Shown: positions 1-12,590, counted from the stretch's first letter. The stretch is DNA of 64,000 bases from Aquarana catesbeiana (GCF_042186555.1 NC_133324.1:129611655-129675654); one strand, 5' to 3'. Translations and numbers: made by a program. Notes: generated by a model from the sequence alone, not told the origin.

Positions 1-1364
1 TCGGAAGAAAAGACTTCCATCTTGCCACTCTATCCCATAGCCCAGACATATGAAGAATATGGGAGATTGTTGTCACATGTACCACACAGCCAGATATTCC
101 TGCAGCTCCTTTAATGTTGCTGTAGGCCTCTTGGTAGCCTCCCTGACCAGTTTTCTTCTCGCCTTTCTCGCCACACAGTTCATCCCCATGGATATCTATA
201 GGGCTGTCTTGTGAGTCTGTGGATTTCCTTTATTTAAACTGTTACTAAACCCACAGCAGTAAAACCAGTTTGTATATGCAGCAGAACATGCTTGTTATAC
301 TTACTGTGGAACCTAAGGGATTTAATCCTGTGCATTGTGTAAAAAGGCTGTTTGATCCTGTCTTCTCTGATCCCCCCCCCTCCTTTTACTGTCCCCAATC
401 CATCTGTTGATAGAGCAGAGCCTTGGGGGCACTCTGCACATGCTCAGTTTTGTGTGTATTGCTAGAGACTTTTTCTTTTTCTTGGGAGAGTTCATGTGAT
501 TGGCACAGGGCCAATCAGCAGTGTCCAGATAGTGTCAGGAGTCCTGTGGCTTCATAGGACAATCAGAGGAGAATAAAAACTTTTCCTACAAGCTTTACCA
601 GACACTGATAGAAGTCACAAGACTGCTATATATTGCTAATTAGAAAAGGTATTTAGCAGTTTTCTGAAATTATTGCATTTCCACGTACTGTGGGAGAACA
701 GATATAGTGAATGCAGAGTCCTGGGTTTAGCAACACTTTTTAAATAAAATCCAGCTTGCACCCATCACAAACTACCCAAAAAGGATTTTGAGGTGAAGTT
801 GCAGATAAGGCCTTTCTTTCCAGATATATTTGGGCTTTTGTACTGCGTCTTAAACTCCAGCAGCGAGAGATGTACACTTTTGCTCATTGCAGTGCTGGCT
901 TGGCCAGTTTTATGGTTATCCAGGCTGGAATTGGGAGGCTGATACATTGTAAAACATTGTATAGGATGACCATTAAACGAACTCAGCAAATGGTGTGTAC
1001 ATTTCCTTTGTGTGAGATCAGTTTACTCAGGGCTGTACGATCTTGCGCCTCTTGCTGAGATTATTAATGCCACATGAGAAATGCTATTACCTTTTGTTTG
1101 TCTCATGCGTATTTTTATGGTGTTGGGTGACATGAACCATGGCCACCCACCTTTGCAATTAGTTTTCCCAAGCCTTGAGATTAGGGCTTTTTTTTTTTTA
1201 CTTCTGTTAATCTTTTTATTTGTTTTGTTTTATGTCCAAACTGTACTATGTGACCAGGTATACTGGGGGGCAAAATATACTGCAGCAATGTCATTTCAGT
1301 ATGTATCATCGTGGTTTGCATTGCCTGGTTGAGTGAAACTGATTGTGGCAGCAGAGTTGATATG
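1..1364. other. LHFPL2 intron, no feature recognised
   Basis: This stretch lies upstream of the only recognisable exon and should be intron if LHFPL2 is on the + strand. All short reading frames stop quickly and none matches a tetraspan segment. A C-rich run sits near 367-383 and a T-run near 1190. I see no element ends or target duplications. The middle part (about 230-660) may be an old interspersed repeat, but I cannot show it from this window. Confidence 0.5.
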
Positions 1365-2969
1365 TACAGTATCTCACAAAAGTGAGTACACCCCTCACAT
1401 TTTTGTAAATATTTCATTATATCTTTTCATGTGACAACAATGAAGAAATGACAATTTGGTACAATGTAATGTAGTGAGTGTACAGCTTGTATAACAGCGT
1501 AAATTTGCTGTCCCCCTCAAAATAACTCAACACACAGCCATTAATGTCTAAACTGCTGGCAACAAAAGTGAGTACACCCCTAAGTGAAAATGTCCAAATT
1601 GGGCCCAATTAGCCATTTTCCCTCCCCATTGTCATGTGACTCATTAGTGTTACAAGGTCTGAGGTGTGAATGGGGAGCAGGTGTGTTAAATTTGTTATCG
1701 CTCTCTCTCATACTGGTCACTGGAAGTTCAACATGGTACCTCATGGCAAAGAACTCTCTGAGGATCTGAAAAAAAGAATTGTTGCTCTACATTAAGATGG
1801 CCTAGACTATGAGGATTGCCAAGACCCTGAAACTGAGCTGCAGCAGGGTGGCCAAGACCATACAGTGCTTTTAACAGTACAGGTTCCACTCAAAACAGGC
1901 CTTGTCATGGTCAACCAAAAAAGTTGAGTGCACGTGCTCAGCTTCGTATCCAGAGGTTGTTTTTGGGAAATAGACTTTTGAGTGCTATAAGCATTTCTGT
2001 AGAGGTTGAAGTGGTGGGGGGTCAGCCTGTCAGTGCTCAGACCATACGCTGCATCAAATTGGTCTGCATGGCTGTCATCCCAGTAGGAAGCCTTTTCTAA
2101 AGATGATGAACAAGAAAGTCCGCAGTTTGGTGAAGACAAGCAGTCTAAGAACATGGATTACTGGAACCATGTCTTGTGGTCTGATGAGACCTAGATAAAC
2201 TAACTTGGTTTAGATGGTGTCAAGCGTGTGTGGCAGCAACCAGGTGAGGAGTACAAAGACAAGTGTGTCTTGCCTACAGTCAAGCATGGTGGTGAGAGTG
2301 TCATGGTCTGGGGCTGCATGAGTGCTGCTGGCACTCGGGAGCTACAGTTCGAGGGAACCATGATTGCCAACATGTTCTGTGACATACTGAAGCAGAGCAT
2401 GATCCCCTCCCTTCAGAGACTGGGCCGCAGGGCAGTATTCCAACATAACGACCCCAAACACACCTCCAAGACGACCACTGCCTTGCTAAAGAAGCTGAGG
2501 GTAAAGGTGATAGACTGGCCAAGGATGTCTCCAGACCTAAACCCTATTGAGCATCTGTGGGGCATCCTCAAATGAAAGGTGGGGGAGCGCAAGTCTCTAA
2601 CATCCTCCAGCTCTGTGATGTCGTCATGGAGGAGTGGAAGAGGACTCCAGTGGCAACCTATGAATCTCTGGTGAGCTCCATGTCCAAGAGGGTTAAGGCA
2701 GTGCTGGAAAATGGTGGCCAAAATATTGACACTTTGGGCCCAATTTGGACATTTTCACTTGGGGGTATACTCACTTTTGTTGCCAGTGGTTTAGACATTA
2801 ATGGCTGTGTGTTGAGTTATTTTGAGGGGGCAGCAAATTTACACTGTTATACAAGCTGTACACTCACTACTTTACATTGTAGCAAAGTGTCATTTCTTCA
2901 GTGTTGTCACATGAAAAGATCTAAAATATTTACAAAAATGTCAGGGGTGTACTTTGGTGAGATGCTGTA
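1365..2969 (+). mobile_element. Tc1-like DNA transposon with IR/DR ends, decayed
   Basis: The element is about 1.6 kb and flanked by TA at 1365-1366 and 2968-2969. Each end is an inverted repeat of about 210 bp containing two direct repeats of a motif like AAAAGTGAGTACACCCC: outer copies near 1376 and 2943-2960, inner copies near 1563 and 2762-2780. This is the IR/DR arrangement known from Sleeping Beauty and Frog Prince type Tc1 elements. Size, IR length and host make a Frog Prince relative likely, but the subfamily is inferred. The arms differ at many positions, so the copy is old and inactive. Confidence 0.9.
1732..2574 (+). pseudogene. Tc1-like transposase pseudogene
   Basis: The frame begins at an ATG at 1732 with a short helix-turn-helix start (GKELSEDLKKRIVALH) and stops after about 20 codons. 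The centre is shifted between frames. From 2183 one frame holds the DDE region: WSDET with the first catalytic Asp (2183-2185) followed by two stop codons, then VMVWGCMSAAG, QHNDPKHTS and SPDLNPIEHLWG with the catalytic Glu at 2549-2551. Stop at 2572-2574. Only 32 residues separate the remaining Asp of the second motif from the Glu, where the family has 34, so the catalytic Asp of the DND triplet appears deleted. It would not make transposase. Confidence 0.9.
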
Positions 2970-3239
2970 AGGCAAAATATACTGTATTTTCAGTTGCATT
3001 TTTAGTTATATTTTAAAAGTTGTCGGCTGTCCCTCCTGTACACTGAAGCTAGCCGCTGGAGAGATCATGTGATCAGACTGGGCTGCCCTCAGAATAAGGT
3101 AAGTATAGACCTCCTACCTTTCACAGGGTAGATAGAATAGTGGTGGGAGCATAATTTAGTATGGTTAGTATTTGACTGGAGTTTTACTTTAAAGGTTTGT
3201 CATGTCCCCTTTCCCTTTTTTCCTCCCAGACTGTACATA
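2970..3239. other. Intronic spacer
   Basis: This is short sequence between the Tc1-like element and a TTAA-flanked MITE. No coding or repeat signal is seen. Confidence 0.4.
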
Positions 3240-3243
3240 TTAA

Positions 3244-3736
3244 AGAGGAACTTCAGCTTACCCCATTTTTTCTTTTTTTTTTTTTTCTATACCTCTGCTT
3301 ATCTGGTGTGTTGTAGGCACAGTATGGATACTCACTCAGCCACCAGATCCAGCATTGTCTCACTGACAACTTTCTGTGACCAGACACAGCTGGGTCCCGT
3401 GCTGCCATCTTGTGATGTAATCGAGATGCTCACCAGCTCTTTCAGGTTCAGCTGGCAGGGCCTCGCGATAAGGCACCGCTAGGCCTGCCCCCCCTCCTAG
3501 CTGGATGGAAGACTCGAGGCCTCCTGGGATATGTGACATGCATATCCCAGGTGGCCAGTGAGCACTGTGCATGTCATTCATCTAGGCGAATGATGTGCAC
3601 GGAGGGGCAGGGCTGCACTTTCATGAAGGAAAAAAGGTAAAAAAGAAAAAGGGGGGGGGGACACTGCCCTATTTGTGTAGTGTTGGGGAGGAGGGGTCAA
3701 GAAGGGGGAACTTCACAAGGAGGGTGAAGGTCCGCT
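3244..3736. mobile_element. TTAA-flanked MITE (piggyBac-type target)
   Basis: TTAA flanks both sides (3240-3243 and 3737-3740). The ends are imperfect inverted repeats: AGAGGAACTTCAGC on the left, and the reverse complement of the right end reads AGCGGACCTTCACC. There is no transposase. TTAA duplication is the piggyBac signature, so a piggyBac-mobilised MITE is the likely origin. Similar end designs recur at 8801, 10900, 19722 and 33861. Confidence 0.6.
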
Positions 3737-3740
3737 TTAA

Positions 3741-4325
3741 AGTTTTTGCAGTTTCCGATTTGTTTCACCATTTCGCCTTTCACCGGGTTTTTTTTTTTGC
3801 CCTTCTCTGAATTTGTTCTAATAAATCCAGAGATAGACAGCACAAGTAGTAAAATCTCTGCTTTGGGCTGATTGCCCCTTTTAGTCTAAGCAGAATGTTT
3901 GTAGCACTAAAAGGACGACACGTCTTGTTGGATTTGGTGTATTACTTGACTGTTTAGAGTTATCAGCTGAATTTTTATCATGGGTTGTGTGGTGGTCACC
4001 ACTACTTTCCTCCAGCATCGTGTTCCTGGATTCATTTCTGACCACAAACATTACCTGTGTGGAGCTTGTATGGTCTCTATGCCATTTTGCATGTTAAATG
4101 TGCCAGAAAGAAACAAAGTGCCGTGCAAGGCAGAAACATCCCTTCCCGGATTCTATGGCATTTTATCTGGGAGAATTCCACCCACAGTTTTTAAAAAAAC
4201 AAGCCAGGAGGTTTAGCCGTTACATGACCACAGAAATAAACCATACAATTTTTTATTTTCAGGCAACTTTTAAGTATTTCAACAGCAAAATATGAAAAAT
4301 CAGTTATAGAAGTGCCATTGGGCTG

Positions 4326-4357
<32 letters not shown>

Positions 4358-6666
4358 CTTTTGCCTTTTCTTCTAGAAATGTTAGGTTTGGCAGATTTTG
4401 CATATGGCACTTTTTAATGAATGTGCCTTGCCTGTTAGATTCCAAAGGAAGCTGGAAATCACTGTAGTAGGCATTACTACTACAGTAATTGCTGCGAGCT
4501 TCCGGTTTCCCTGCTGAGCGGCTGCCCTGCTGCATAGAGAACACAGGAGGTTGCTTGCTCAGCACCGTCACAACTCAGGGAACACTTTGCATTTTCTAAA
4601 CACATGCAAAGCATTCATTAATTGGGTGAGGTGGACAGACAGGGTGGTGACTTCCCAATTTCCACCTCTTCCAATCGTAGGACGCTTTGCATTCTTTGAG
4701 AAAATGCTAAATATTGTCTGAATGGCATCTGTGAAAATCTAGCTTTTTTGTTTTTTTGTATTCAGTAAGGACAGGACACAGAAGATAACGGCAATCACTG
4801 TGGTAGGCACTGTGCTTTCCAGCTTCCATGAGGACCCTGCTTACTTTAGACGAAGCTGGACCAATGTAACCAAGTAAAAAATGCCATACCTAAACTTTAG
4901 GTTTAAACTTGTTCCCAAAAGTCCATGTGTCTGCAACTTTGGGTACATTGGATTTTCCCTTTTAGGGTGAAGATTGTGCAGCTACTCTATGAATTGATGC
5001 AGAATATGTTCACACTATATATAAAAGAATAAAAAAAAGAAATCATGGAGCTTCCTTGCAGATCAGCACGCATATGGTAGTATTCTGCGGATTTACTATG
5101 TTTTTCCTGTCCGGCTTGTCGAAATTGCTTCCACAAACAACACGTAGAAGGTAACTGGAGCCTCCCAGTTGTTCATTGTTTTCCTAAAGGTCATATTTGA
5201 GAAGAGCTATTTCACCACTGGAAGTCATCCCAAATCACATCTGGTCTTCTGGAGAGGATTACTAGTGCTGTGTGACTAATAAAGCTCTTTAATTCTGGAA
5301 CTAATGCTGATTTCCACTGTGACTTTTTGTGCTCCTTGGTGAAAGTACAGTTCAATAAATGCTAAGGAGGCCAAACTTTCCCCAGGTGCCGACAGCCCCG
5401 GGATCCCATGTGCATAGTACAAGGAAAACCTAGCTTTGCCCATTTTACATTAACAATGGTGGTACCAATGGCAACCAACTGTTTACTTATGTACTCTTAT
5501 GGTGGCCATACACGCATTGATTTTATCATCTGAATGATCAAATGGAGGTGATCTGCCAGGGTGGAAAAATTATTAATACTTTTGTTTATGATTTTAATCA
5601 TGTTTCAATTGATACTATGAAATTGCATGGGGAAAACATAGATGCAATTCATGGCTTACAATCGTGTCTTCTAACTTATGTTTGGTGTTCATGGTTCATC
5701 AGGAATCGGGTGAAATTCATTCAGTGTGTGGTTTACCTTTAAACTAAACAAAAATGTTTGTATGCAAACACTTTAAACCGTAATCTGGGTTATCAGGCTA
5801 TCAGTGCAGATATTTTGGCTTTCAGATGCCTTCATGATTGGGTTATAATATCCAGTTTTGTTTTCTATTCTATTTCAAAACATAGTTAACCAAATGATAC
5901 GCTGCTAATATTTTACTTTTTGTGTATTATTTGCACAGTCATTTTCAGTCGTCTTTTTGATTTCTGAAGTTATGTTGGCCTCTAAATTCTTAGACACGGA
6001 TAGTTCATGCGGTCTTATTGTAATCTCATTTTACAGTAATTGAATGTGGCTGATAAACGGTGGTCCTGCATTAGTCTTGAGGGCATTGAACGGGTCAGCA
6101 CATAATTAATAGTGTAGCCAAGACCAGCTAATTGAAGGTCATGCTGTAGATCAGGGTACAGACCACCCTGGTACACGTGCCCTCTTGTTTGAAGGCATCG
6201 TTCTTGATTCATTACTCTTGTGTTTACTTAAAAATGATTGTGCTAATGGTGTAACTGCTTGATGAGTTACACTAGGGAAAATGTCATTTTTAAATGTTCC
6301 AATTAATTCAAGCCCGTGGTGATTGTCTTGACTTTCTAGCTGTCCTCAGTTACAGGGCTTGGTGGATTTACTGTGTTGTTTTTTTTTTTAAGATATTTTA
6401 GTGGCTTATTAGGTAACAGTTTGAGAAATGTCTTGTTGGGTGAGCTGATAATGGTTGGCCTTCTACCTTGCTAACACATTGTGCATTTAAAGTGTATGTG
6501 TTTTAATTTCAGAAACCCCCAACCTAAATTAAAATTTGGTGGCTCCTGGTGCCTGGGGGCACCTTTTAGGTATCTTCAGGAGGCCCCAAATTTCAGAGTG
6601 CTCTATTATGTACATTCCGACTTTAAAGCCCAACTCTGGGCAGAAAACTCCCTCCTTCCTACTACC
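3741..6666. other. Intron with a diverged interspersed repeat and poly-T
   Basis: Positions about 4435-4735 share a recognisable but diverged repeat with about 32630-32900: GGAAGCTGGAAATCAC, then TGCTGAG, then AATGCAAAGCATTC-like words in the same order. A T-run of about 28 sits at 4327-4354. GGTGGCCATACACGCATTGA at 5503 looks like one end of a MITE, with no matching end found. No gene is seen. Confidence 0.45.
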
Positions 6667-6674
6667 TTCTAGCT

Positions 6675-6860
6675 CAGTGGTTCTCAACTCCAGTCCTCAG
6701 GACCCACCAACAGGCCAGATTTTATGTATTACCTTGGGGGAGATGCAGACAAGAATACTGCAATCACTGAGCAACAAATTATATCAAATGTGAAGTATTT
6801 CTGTTATCTTGCAAACCTGGCAAGTTAGTGGGTCCTGAGGACTGGAGTTGAGAACCACTT
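6675..6860. mobile_element. hAT MITE (Charlie-like ends)
   Basis: This 186-bp element is flanked by a perfect 8-bp duplication TTCTAGCT (6667-6674 and 6861-6868), the hAT signature. It starts CAGTGGTTCTCAACTC and ends GAGTTGAGAACCACTT, and the inverted similarity continues inward (CAGTCCTCAGGACCCA / GGGTCCTGAGGACTG). CAGTGGTTCTCAAC is the known end of Charlie-type hAT families. There is no coding capacity. Confidence 0.92.
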
Positions 6861-7095
6861 TTCTAGCTGAATACTGGAATGCAAAAAAAAAACTTTCTAA
6901 ATACCCTTCTACCCAAACCTGCTGTCATGTGGCTTGCGGGTCCCAATCTTCACTCCACTTCTGCTTTGTTCTGGCGGGGTCCTTCTTTGGGTGTCCACTG
7001 CCTGAATGATGTGGACACTTTCTATTGGCTGCCCAGCGGTGGGGTTCTCAAATTTGAAAGAGAAGTGACGTTGAGAGATTAGTATTATTACAGGT

Positions 7096-7561
7096 ATTTT
7101 TTATAGCATTGTCAATTTACGCAGCGCTTTGCATAACTGGAGTATCTGGCGGAAACCCACACAGGCAGAAAATGCAGAATCTAGGCAGATAGTGCTGTGA
7201 GACAGAGAGGCTGCAATACCGTTCCAGGTGATACAATACAATACAGTACTGAAGATCTGGTGCTGGTCCAGTCCATGAACTGAAAGACTGTCAAAGTATG
7301 TGCAAAAAAAGGTGACTGCACTTCAATCTTCAGAAATATAAATGCTTTAATTGTAAAAATCCACGCATAACATTACTAGGCCACGATACAACAGAACTAT
7401 AGCAGCAAGGTTAACATGTTTCACAAACCAAGTCACGGTCACCTCTTTTGCGGTCATCTCTTTTGCACATACTTTGACAGATAGTGCCGCGGTTGGGATT
7501 CGAACCAATGACCCCAGTGCTGCTAGGCATAAGTGTTAACCACTTAGCCACTGTGCTGCCC
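7096..7561 (-). mobile_element. tRNA-derived SINE, interrupted
   Basis: Read on the minus strand it starts GGCAGCACAGTGGCTAAGTGG (pol III A box TGGCTAAGTGG) and contains GGTTCGAATCCCAAC (B box) near 7493-7507, followed by the conserved SINE body. The body is split by an insertion at 7198-7477; its continuation is at 7150-7190 and the tail, GCGCTGCGTAAATTGACA, at 7104-7125. A second uninterrupted copy lies at 23370-23705. Confidence 0.75.
7198..7477 (-). mobile_element. Small foldback insertion in the SINE, Penelope-type plan
   Basis: The 280-bp insert is flanked by CAGATAGTGCTG (7186-7197) and CAGATAGTGCCG (7478-7489), a 12-bp target duplication with one CpG-type difference. On the minus strand it opens GTCAAAGTATGTGCAAAA (7477 downward), contains GAAACATGT (7422-7414), then the inverted copy TTTTGCACATACTTTGAC (7305-7288) and an asymmetric tail of about 90 bp. 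It has no ORF. The arrangement matches the insertions at 25250-31147 and 47887-49964 at smaller scale. Family membership is inference. Confidence 0.6.
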
Positions 7562-8800
7562 ATCCCTGCATGTCTGGATCAGCAGTCCCCACAGCAGGAA
7601 ACGGCAGTGGTGATGGTCCCAGACAATGGACTTGGGTGAAAAAACTTGCATCGCCATTTAAGCCACAAAAAAAAAAAAAAATCCCATATGTAATAATCCT
7701 TTAGGAGGGTGGGAGGTAATGAGAAAATTTTCAGTTTTAACCAGAGCTGTACTTTAAGGAACATGAGAAAATATGTAGGCTGCCTTTGTCTCCAGAAATT
7801 GCCTAGCTGTTCTGTAGGTCCACAGGTTTTCATTTTCTAAGGCATTCACCTGGAACAGATCACTGACTTCCCTAATTACATGCTTGTTTCAGGTCATTGA
7901 CTAAAACTTTTGGGGTCAGAGACCGGCAGACAACTTTTTTTTTTTTTTTTGAGGTCAGCAATGGCAGACTCCCATATTTCTCTCAATGCTCAAGAGAAAT
8001 GGCATGAATGAGCTTGAGAGAAGAAACTGAGGTCAGTATGTGAAGAATAGAGCAGCCTTGGTTTGACTGTTTCCAGGCTGTTATAGCCATCAATTGAATG
8101 GTGTTAGAAGTTTGAGTTTTTTTAATTCACAACCTTTATTGACCAACTTTAGTTAAGGTGTAAGATCTTCAAACTGGTTCCAAAAGCTTGCATCTTACAG
8201 TGAACAAATATCTGTTGATCTTTTCAAAACGAAGAATGAACAGCATTTTTAACCTACGATGGGACTACAGAACACCTTCCCTTGTGTTATGCAGGAGTGG
8301 TGTACTGTAGTCCCGTTTTTAGGGTGCCAGTTCTGTTTCTTCATGAATATGTACAGTGAGTGTGTTACTGGCAGGATAAGCAGGTTAAAAAAGTTAACAT
8401 TGTTTGAAATTGAGGAGCTTTAGAAGTTAATAACTGGTTAATAACTGTACAATTTTTACCCATTTTACAATGGGAGAACAAGTAGTATAGATGAGCAGCT
8501 CTTTAATTGATAATACCTGACTTGTCCTGAGAGCATGTACTCTAGCAATGGGTTGTAGTGCACTCTTGTAACACTTCAAGCCTTCAGCTCTGCTGGGAGG
8601 AACGGTAACCATGCCCATGCGTCCTGAAAACGTCAGAAGCCAGGACAGGGGTAAGTTGTGTTTTTATTCCTTTTTGCTTGGGTGCTCCTCCTTGTTGCCC
8701 AGCTAGATGTAGCTCTCTTGCAGAGAACAGGGCGCACAAAGGGAGCAAGGGCTAAGGAAAATAATTTACATATTCATCATGGTCTAGAGAAAATCAGCAG
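7562..8800. other. Intron, no feature recognised
   Basis: There are homopolymer A/T runs near 7667 and 7937. No inverted ends, duplications or coding signal are seen. Confidence 0.4.
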
Positions 8801-9275
8801 TTAAAGGGAGTTCCAGCCTGTAAAAAAAAAAAAAAAATTAAAACTCAGCAGCTAGAAATACTGTAGCTGCTGACTTTTATTATAAGGACACATACCTGTC
8901 CAGGTATCCCACGATGTTGGCACCCCTAGCCGATTCCTCAGTTGGCTATGGGTGCAGGCGTGGGCATCTTCACAAAGGGAAACAGGAAGTGAAGCCTTGC
9001 TGCTTCACAGCCTGTTTCCTACTGCGCATGCATGAGTCACGCTGTGCTTTCTGAATGATCCCGTTGTCTTTTGGGACCTGTGTGTCTCCCAGAAAGCAGC
9101 AGGGGGGGGGGCAGAAATTTCGCTGCTCGCCGTCTAGCGATCTTAACCAGAAGTGGGAGCGGGTACCAGGTTTTGACAGGTATCCGCTCCCCCCCAAAAA
9201 GTGCCAAATGTGACCGGGGGTGGGGGTGGGTGGGTGCAAACAAGGGGAGTTTCCCTTTTTGGGTGGAGCCAACTG
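8801..9275. mobile_element. TTAA-type MITE, right end unclear
   Basis: It begins at TTAA (8801-8804) followed by AGGGAGTTCCAGCC and ends near GGGTGGAGCCAACT at about 9275, a weakly inverted counterpart. A related copy in opposite orientation lies within the hAT element at about 15090-15555 (GTGGTGTTCCACCC ... GGGAACTCCTCTT), sharing CAGCTAC...GTAGCTGCTGACTTTTA-like words. No second TTAA is preserved, so the right boundary is approximate. Confidence 0.45.
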
Positions 9276-9278
9276 TAA

Positions 9279-9484
9279 GGCTTTATTCACACCTAGCCAT
9301 TTTGAATTATGAGTGGAATCACTGCGATTCTGTCCATGATTTGCAGCAAAGTGCGGGATGCATTTGCGATGCCATTATTTCTCAATGGCACCCTAAACGC
9401 AGTGCGATTGCCGACAAATCACGGCAAAATCGCAGTATGCGGGTTACCCAAAAGAAGTTTCCGAAACTAGGCGTGAATGGAGCC
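9279..9484. mobile_element. MITE with TAA duplication (PIF/Harbinger-like)
   Basis: The 206-bp element is flanked by TAA (9276-9278 and 9485-9487). Its ends are inverted: GGCTTTATTCACACCTAG on the left, and the reverse complement of the right end is GGCTCCATTCACGCCTAG. A TWA trinucleotide duplication fits PIF/Harbinger, though 3 bp is weak evidence alone. Confidence 0.6.
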
Positions 9485-9487
9485 TAA

Positions 9488-9488
9488 G

Positions 9489-9519
<31 letters not shown>

Positions 9520-10895
9520 CAAAGCCCAGTTCAGCTTTAAATATAGTAAGTAGGGTCATTCTTTTTTCAAAATAAATATTGATAAATTCCAACGGACCAG
9601 AGTTTGTGTTTTCTCTCTCCAGTTGCTGTTCCCAGCAGCTGACATTCACACCCAGCACTCTGACATACATTCCTCTTCACGCGGAAGCCCGAGCTCAGAC
9701 ATCGTTTTTCTATTCACTATGAAATTTGACAGATGTGTTTTCAATCCGTATACCCAACTTCCCATGCCTGTGCTCACATGCATAAGCTGTGATTTCCAGA
9801 ATGAGTAAGACCATTGTAATCCACTGTATATTGACCTGGACGGGGGCCAGGTATTCACCAGTGTGACGGCTCAATGTTTTGTCTCTCTTCTCCCCCCCAG
9901 CAGAGTGTGCCGGTAGAGTGGAGGACTCGGAAAGTGATGCCCCGTAGTACAGACTAGTGTAGAGATGCCTGCCAGGGGAAGGAACTGAAATTAAGAAATT
10001 AAACCACATTGCGTAGTTGCAATAAATACGGTCAGCACTTATGTAGTAGCTATCAGACAGTTGAGAACCTAACGCCATAGAAAAGTGTCTGTGGCCACCC
10101 CTTATATCATATGGTATGGATAGATCAAACTTTTGCACTGGGAAATTTTTTTTTTCTGATTGAGACCTGGTCAATGTTCCATGCAGGAGCTGCCACAGCA
10201 ACTAAGATTTAAGTCCTTGTGTGTGTTGTATGGCAGTTATAGGCATGCATACTCTCTATTTTTTTTTAAAGCTTTAGTTTTTGCATGCACTAGGTAGAGG
10301 CCTTCTTAAGCAAAGAATCATGGGTCTAAACATTTTTTCGACATTTTGGAATCCTTTGTCCAAACCCTACCAGTTGGTACGCAACAGTCTATAGTGAAGT
10401 GTTTCCAATGTACTCAGTGGTATCAAGCTGGATTGTTATTTAATGATCCTTCAATTGATTCCGTATCCTCCACCTAATTGTGATTATCTGTTAAACCATA
10501 GTTAAGGTCTCCTCCCTTTCCATCTCCACCTTTCAATTTTTAACTGACCGCTGTTCATCCTGGTGCTCACTAACTTTTTTTAAGAACTGTATATTTTTAT
10601 TTTCAATTCTTTCTTCGGCCAAATCTTGCGTCTGCTGACATTGTTAAATGCGTTCTCACCTAAAATATAAATTAAAAATAAAAGCTTTAGATAGACTTGG
10701 GAGGAGTAAATATGTCTGTAAAAGCTTTTGTTTCTGCCCATGAATTTGTTGGGAAGATTTAATCTGCTTCTTGTTCCTGTGACAGGACAAGAGATAAGAA
10801 TGGTTGCCACCAAGACGGGCAGAAATAGACTGTAAAAATAACCAACAGTTGTAACATGACAGAAGCTCTAATCTTTCCCCATATATTATTAAATG
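9488..10895. other. Intron, no feature recognised
   Basis: It starts with a T-run of about 29 (9491-9519). A 163-codon open frame on the minus strand (9710-10201) lacks an ATG-based start and resembles no family I know. I treat it as chance. Confidence 0.4.
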
Positions 10896-10899
10896 TTAA

Positions 10900-11317
10900 A
10901 GAAGAAGTAAACCCTGATGGGTTTTACTTCCTCTCTTGTTCCCTGCAAAGTAAGAGCATCACATACTAGCCCATTATGTGGTACTTACCTGCAAACGAAG
11001 CCCACGCTGTCCCCGCTGGTGACAGCATCTATCTTCGCCCCTCTTTCCAGGGCCACGGACTTTGGCTCTGTGACTGGTCGAAACCGCGTGACGTCACTCC
11101 CGTGCGTTTGCGCCGGAGCCGCCAGTCACGGTACTCGCTCGGGAAGAAACAGCGCGGAGGGACATTTCTTCACCGCGCATGCACTGATGACATTGGCGCA
11201 CTAAAAAGTTAATATCTCCTAAACGGCACACGTTTAGGAGATATAGTACCTATAGGTAAGCCTTATTCTAAGCTTATCCTTAGGTACAAGTTATAAAAAG
11301 GGGGGTTTACAACCACT
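10900..11317. mobile_element. TTAA-flanked MITE
   Basis: TTAA flanks it at 10896-10899 and 11318-11321. The left end reads AGAAGAAGTAAACCC and the reverse complement of the right end reads AGTGGTTGTAAACCC, an imperfect inverted repeat. The interior is GC-rich with no ORF of note. A piggyBac-type target site is likely. Confidence 0.55.
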
Positions 11318-11321
11318 TTAA

Positions 11322-12586
11322 GCCTTTAAGAAAATTACAATAAATGTATATATTTTTGCAGGAAAAAAGGTACATTTTATTTTATTTTTTTCCCACAAGA
11401 GTCTGCAAAACCACCTATGATCAGTGGATCGCGGGTGAAATATCAGGCTCCTGCACACTCTCCCTCCAGCTTTCTACCTGTACCTCTGCATGGGCTTTCA
11501 GTTAGAAAGCTGGAGGAAGTGTCAATAGACTATAAAGTTTAGAACACACGATCAGAAAATTGGACGAAAAATACCACTTTTGAAGCCCTTGCATGTTAAT
11601 CTGATCATTAGTACACAGCTTTCAGGAGGCGATCACGACAGTTCATGTGAAATTATCCGAAAGGACAAACACGAAAATCTTTCTTGTACGGTACCAGATA
11701 GTGCCATTTTCGTTCAATCAGCACAGTATTTGTCTGCAAAAATTGGAAGACCAAGACCACGCATGCTTAGAAACAAAAGAATACATTACAATACAGCACA
11801 TTACATCACTTCCAAAGTTGGATTCCGTGGTATGAGAATTCTGGTTGTGTGCAGCAGCCCTCCTCAGCCCGCCTAAAAGTTACCTGTGGTCCATCTAGAT
11901 CCAGCGATGTTGCAAATAAGACCGGGACTCCCCCCCCCCCCCCTCATTGGCTGAGACAGCAGCGCGGTGCCATTGGCTCCCGCTGCTGTCAATCAAAGTC
12001 AGTGCATCAATGAGGAGAGAGAGGGGACAAGGTCGGTCCACAGCTCCATGTCTGAATGGACACGGAGCTGTGGCTCAGATGCCACCATAGCAAGCTTCTG
12101 GCTGTGGGGGCACTCAACAGGAGGGAGGGGCCAGGAGGGTCTGGGGCTGCTCTGTGCAAAACCACTGCACAGAGCAGGTAAGTGTAACATTTTTTTTTTT
12201 TTTTTTTAAAGAAAATAAAAAATGAGACTTTAGTATCACTTTAAGTTCAGATCTCTGTGAATGAATGACATGGCAGTGCTGACAGACTGTGGGGGAGAGG
12301 AACCCCTGCCCTCTGTCACAGGAGATGGGGCTTTGAGGGTGGTGTAAGGGTGCTTAGCAAGAACACGTTACTCCCTAAATACGAATGTAACATGTTACTA
12401 CGGTTGAACTTAGCCTTTAAACAAGAAATGCTTGTTGTAGTCTGTCTCCCCACTGGAGATTTTTCCCAGCAGCAAATGAGGGGAACTCTATCCAGTGGGG
12501 TCAATGAAAACAGTAAAATCCTTATAGTAGTTTTATCCCTACCCCTATCCAAAAGTATTGGGTAAAGTCGGGCTTTAACTGTGTTT
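11322..12586. other. Intron, no gene; C-run and T-run
   Basis: It contains C13 at about 11931-11943 and T17 at about 12190-12206. GAACACACGATCAGAAAATTG at about 11531 resembles one end of an interspersed repeat, but I find no partner end. Confidence 0.4.
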
Positions 12587-12590
12587 TTAA

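Noticed and set aside
1..230. Possible upstream LHFPL2 exon at the window start
   Set aside because: All three forward frames stop within about 40 codons or less and none resembles a tetraspan segment or a plausible donor-acceptor pair.
9710..10201. 163-codon open frame on the minus strand
   Set aside because: No ATG-based start, no family resemblance, no neighbouring gene signals, and it lies within intron sequence; chance ORF.
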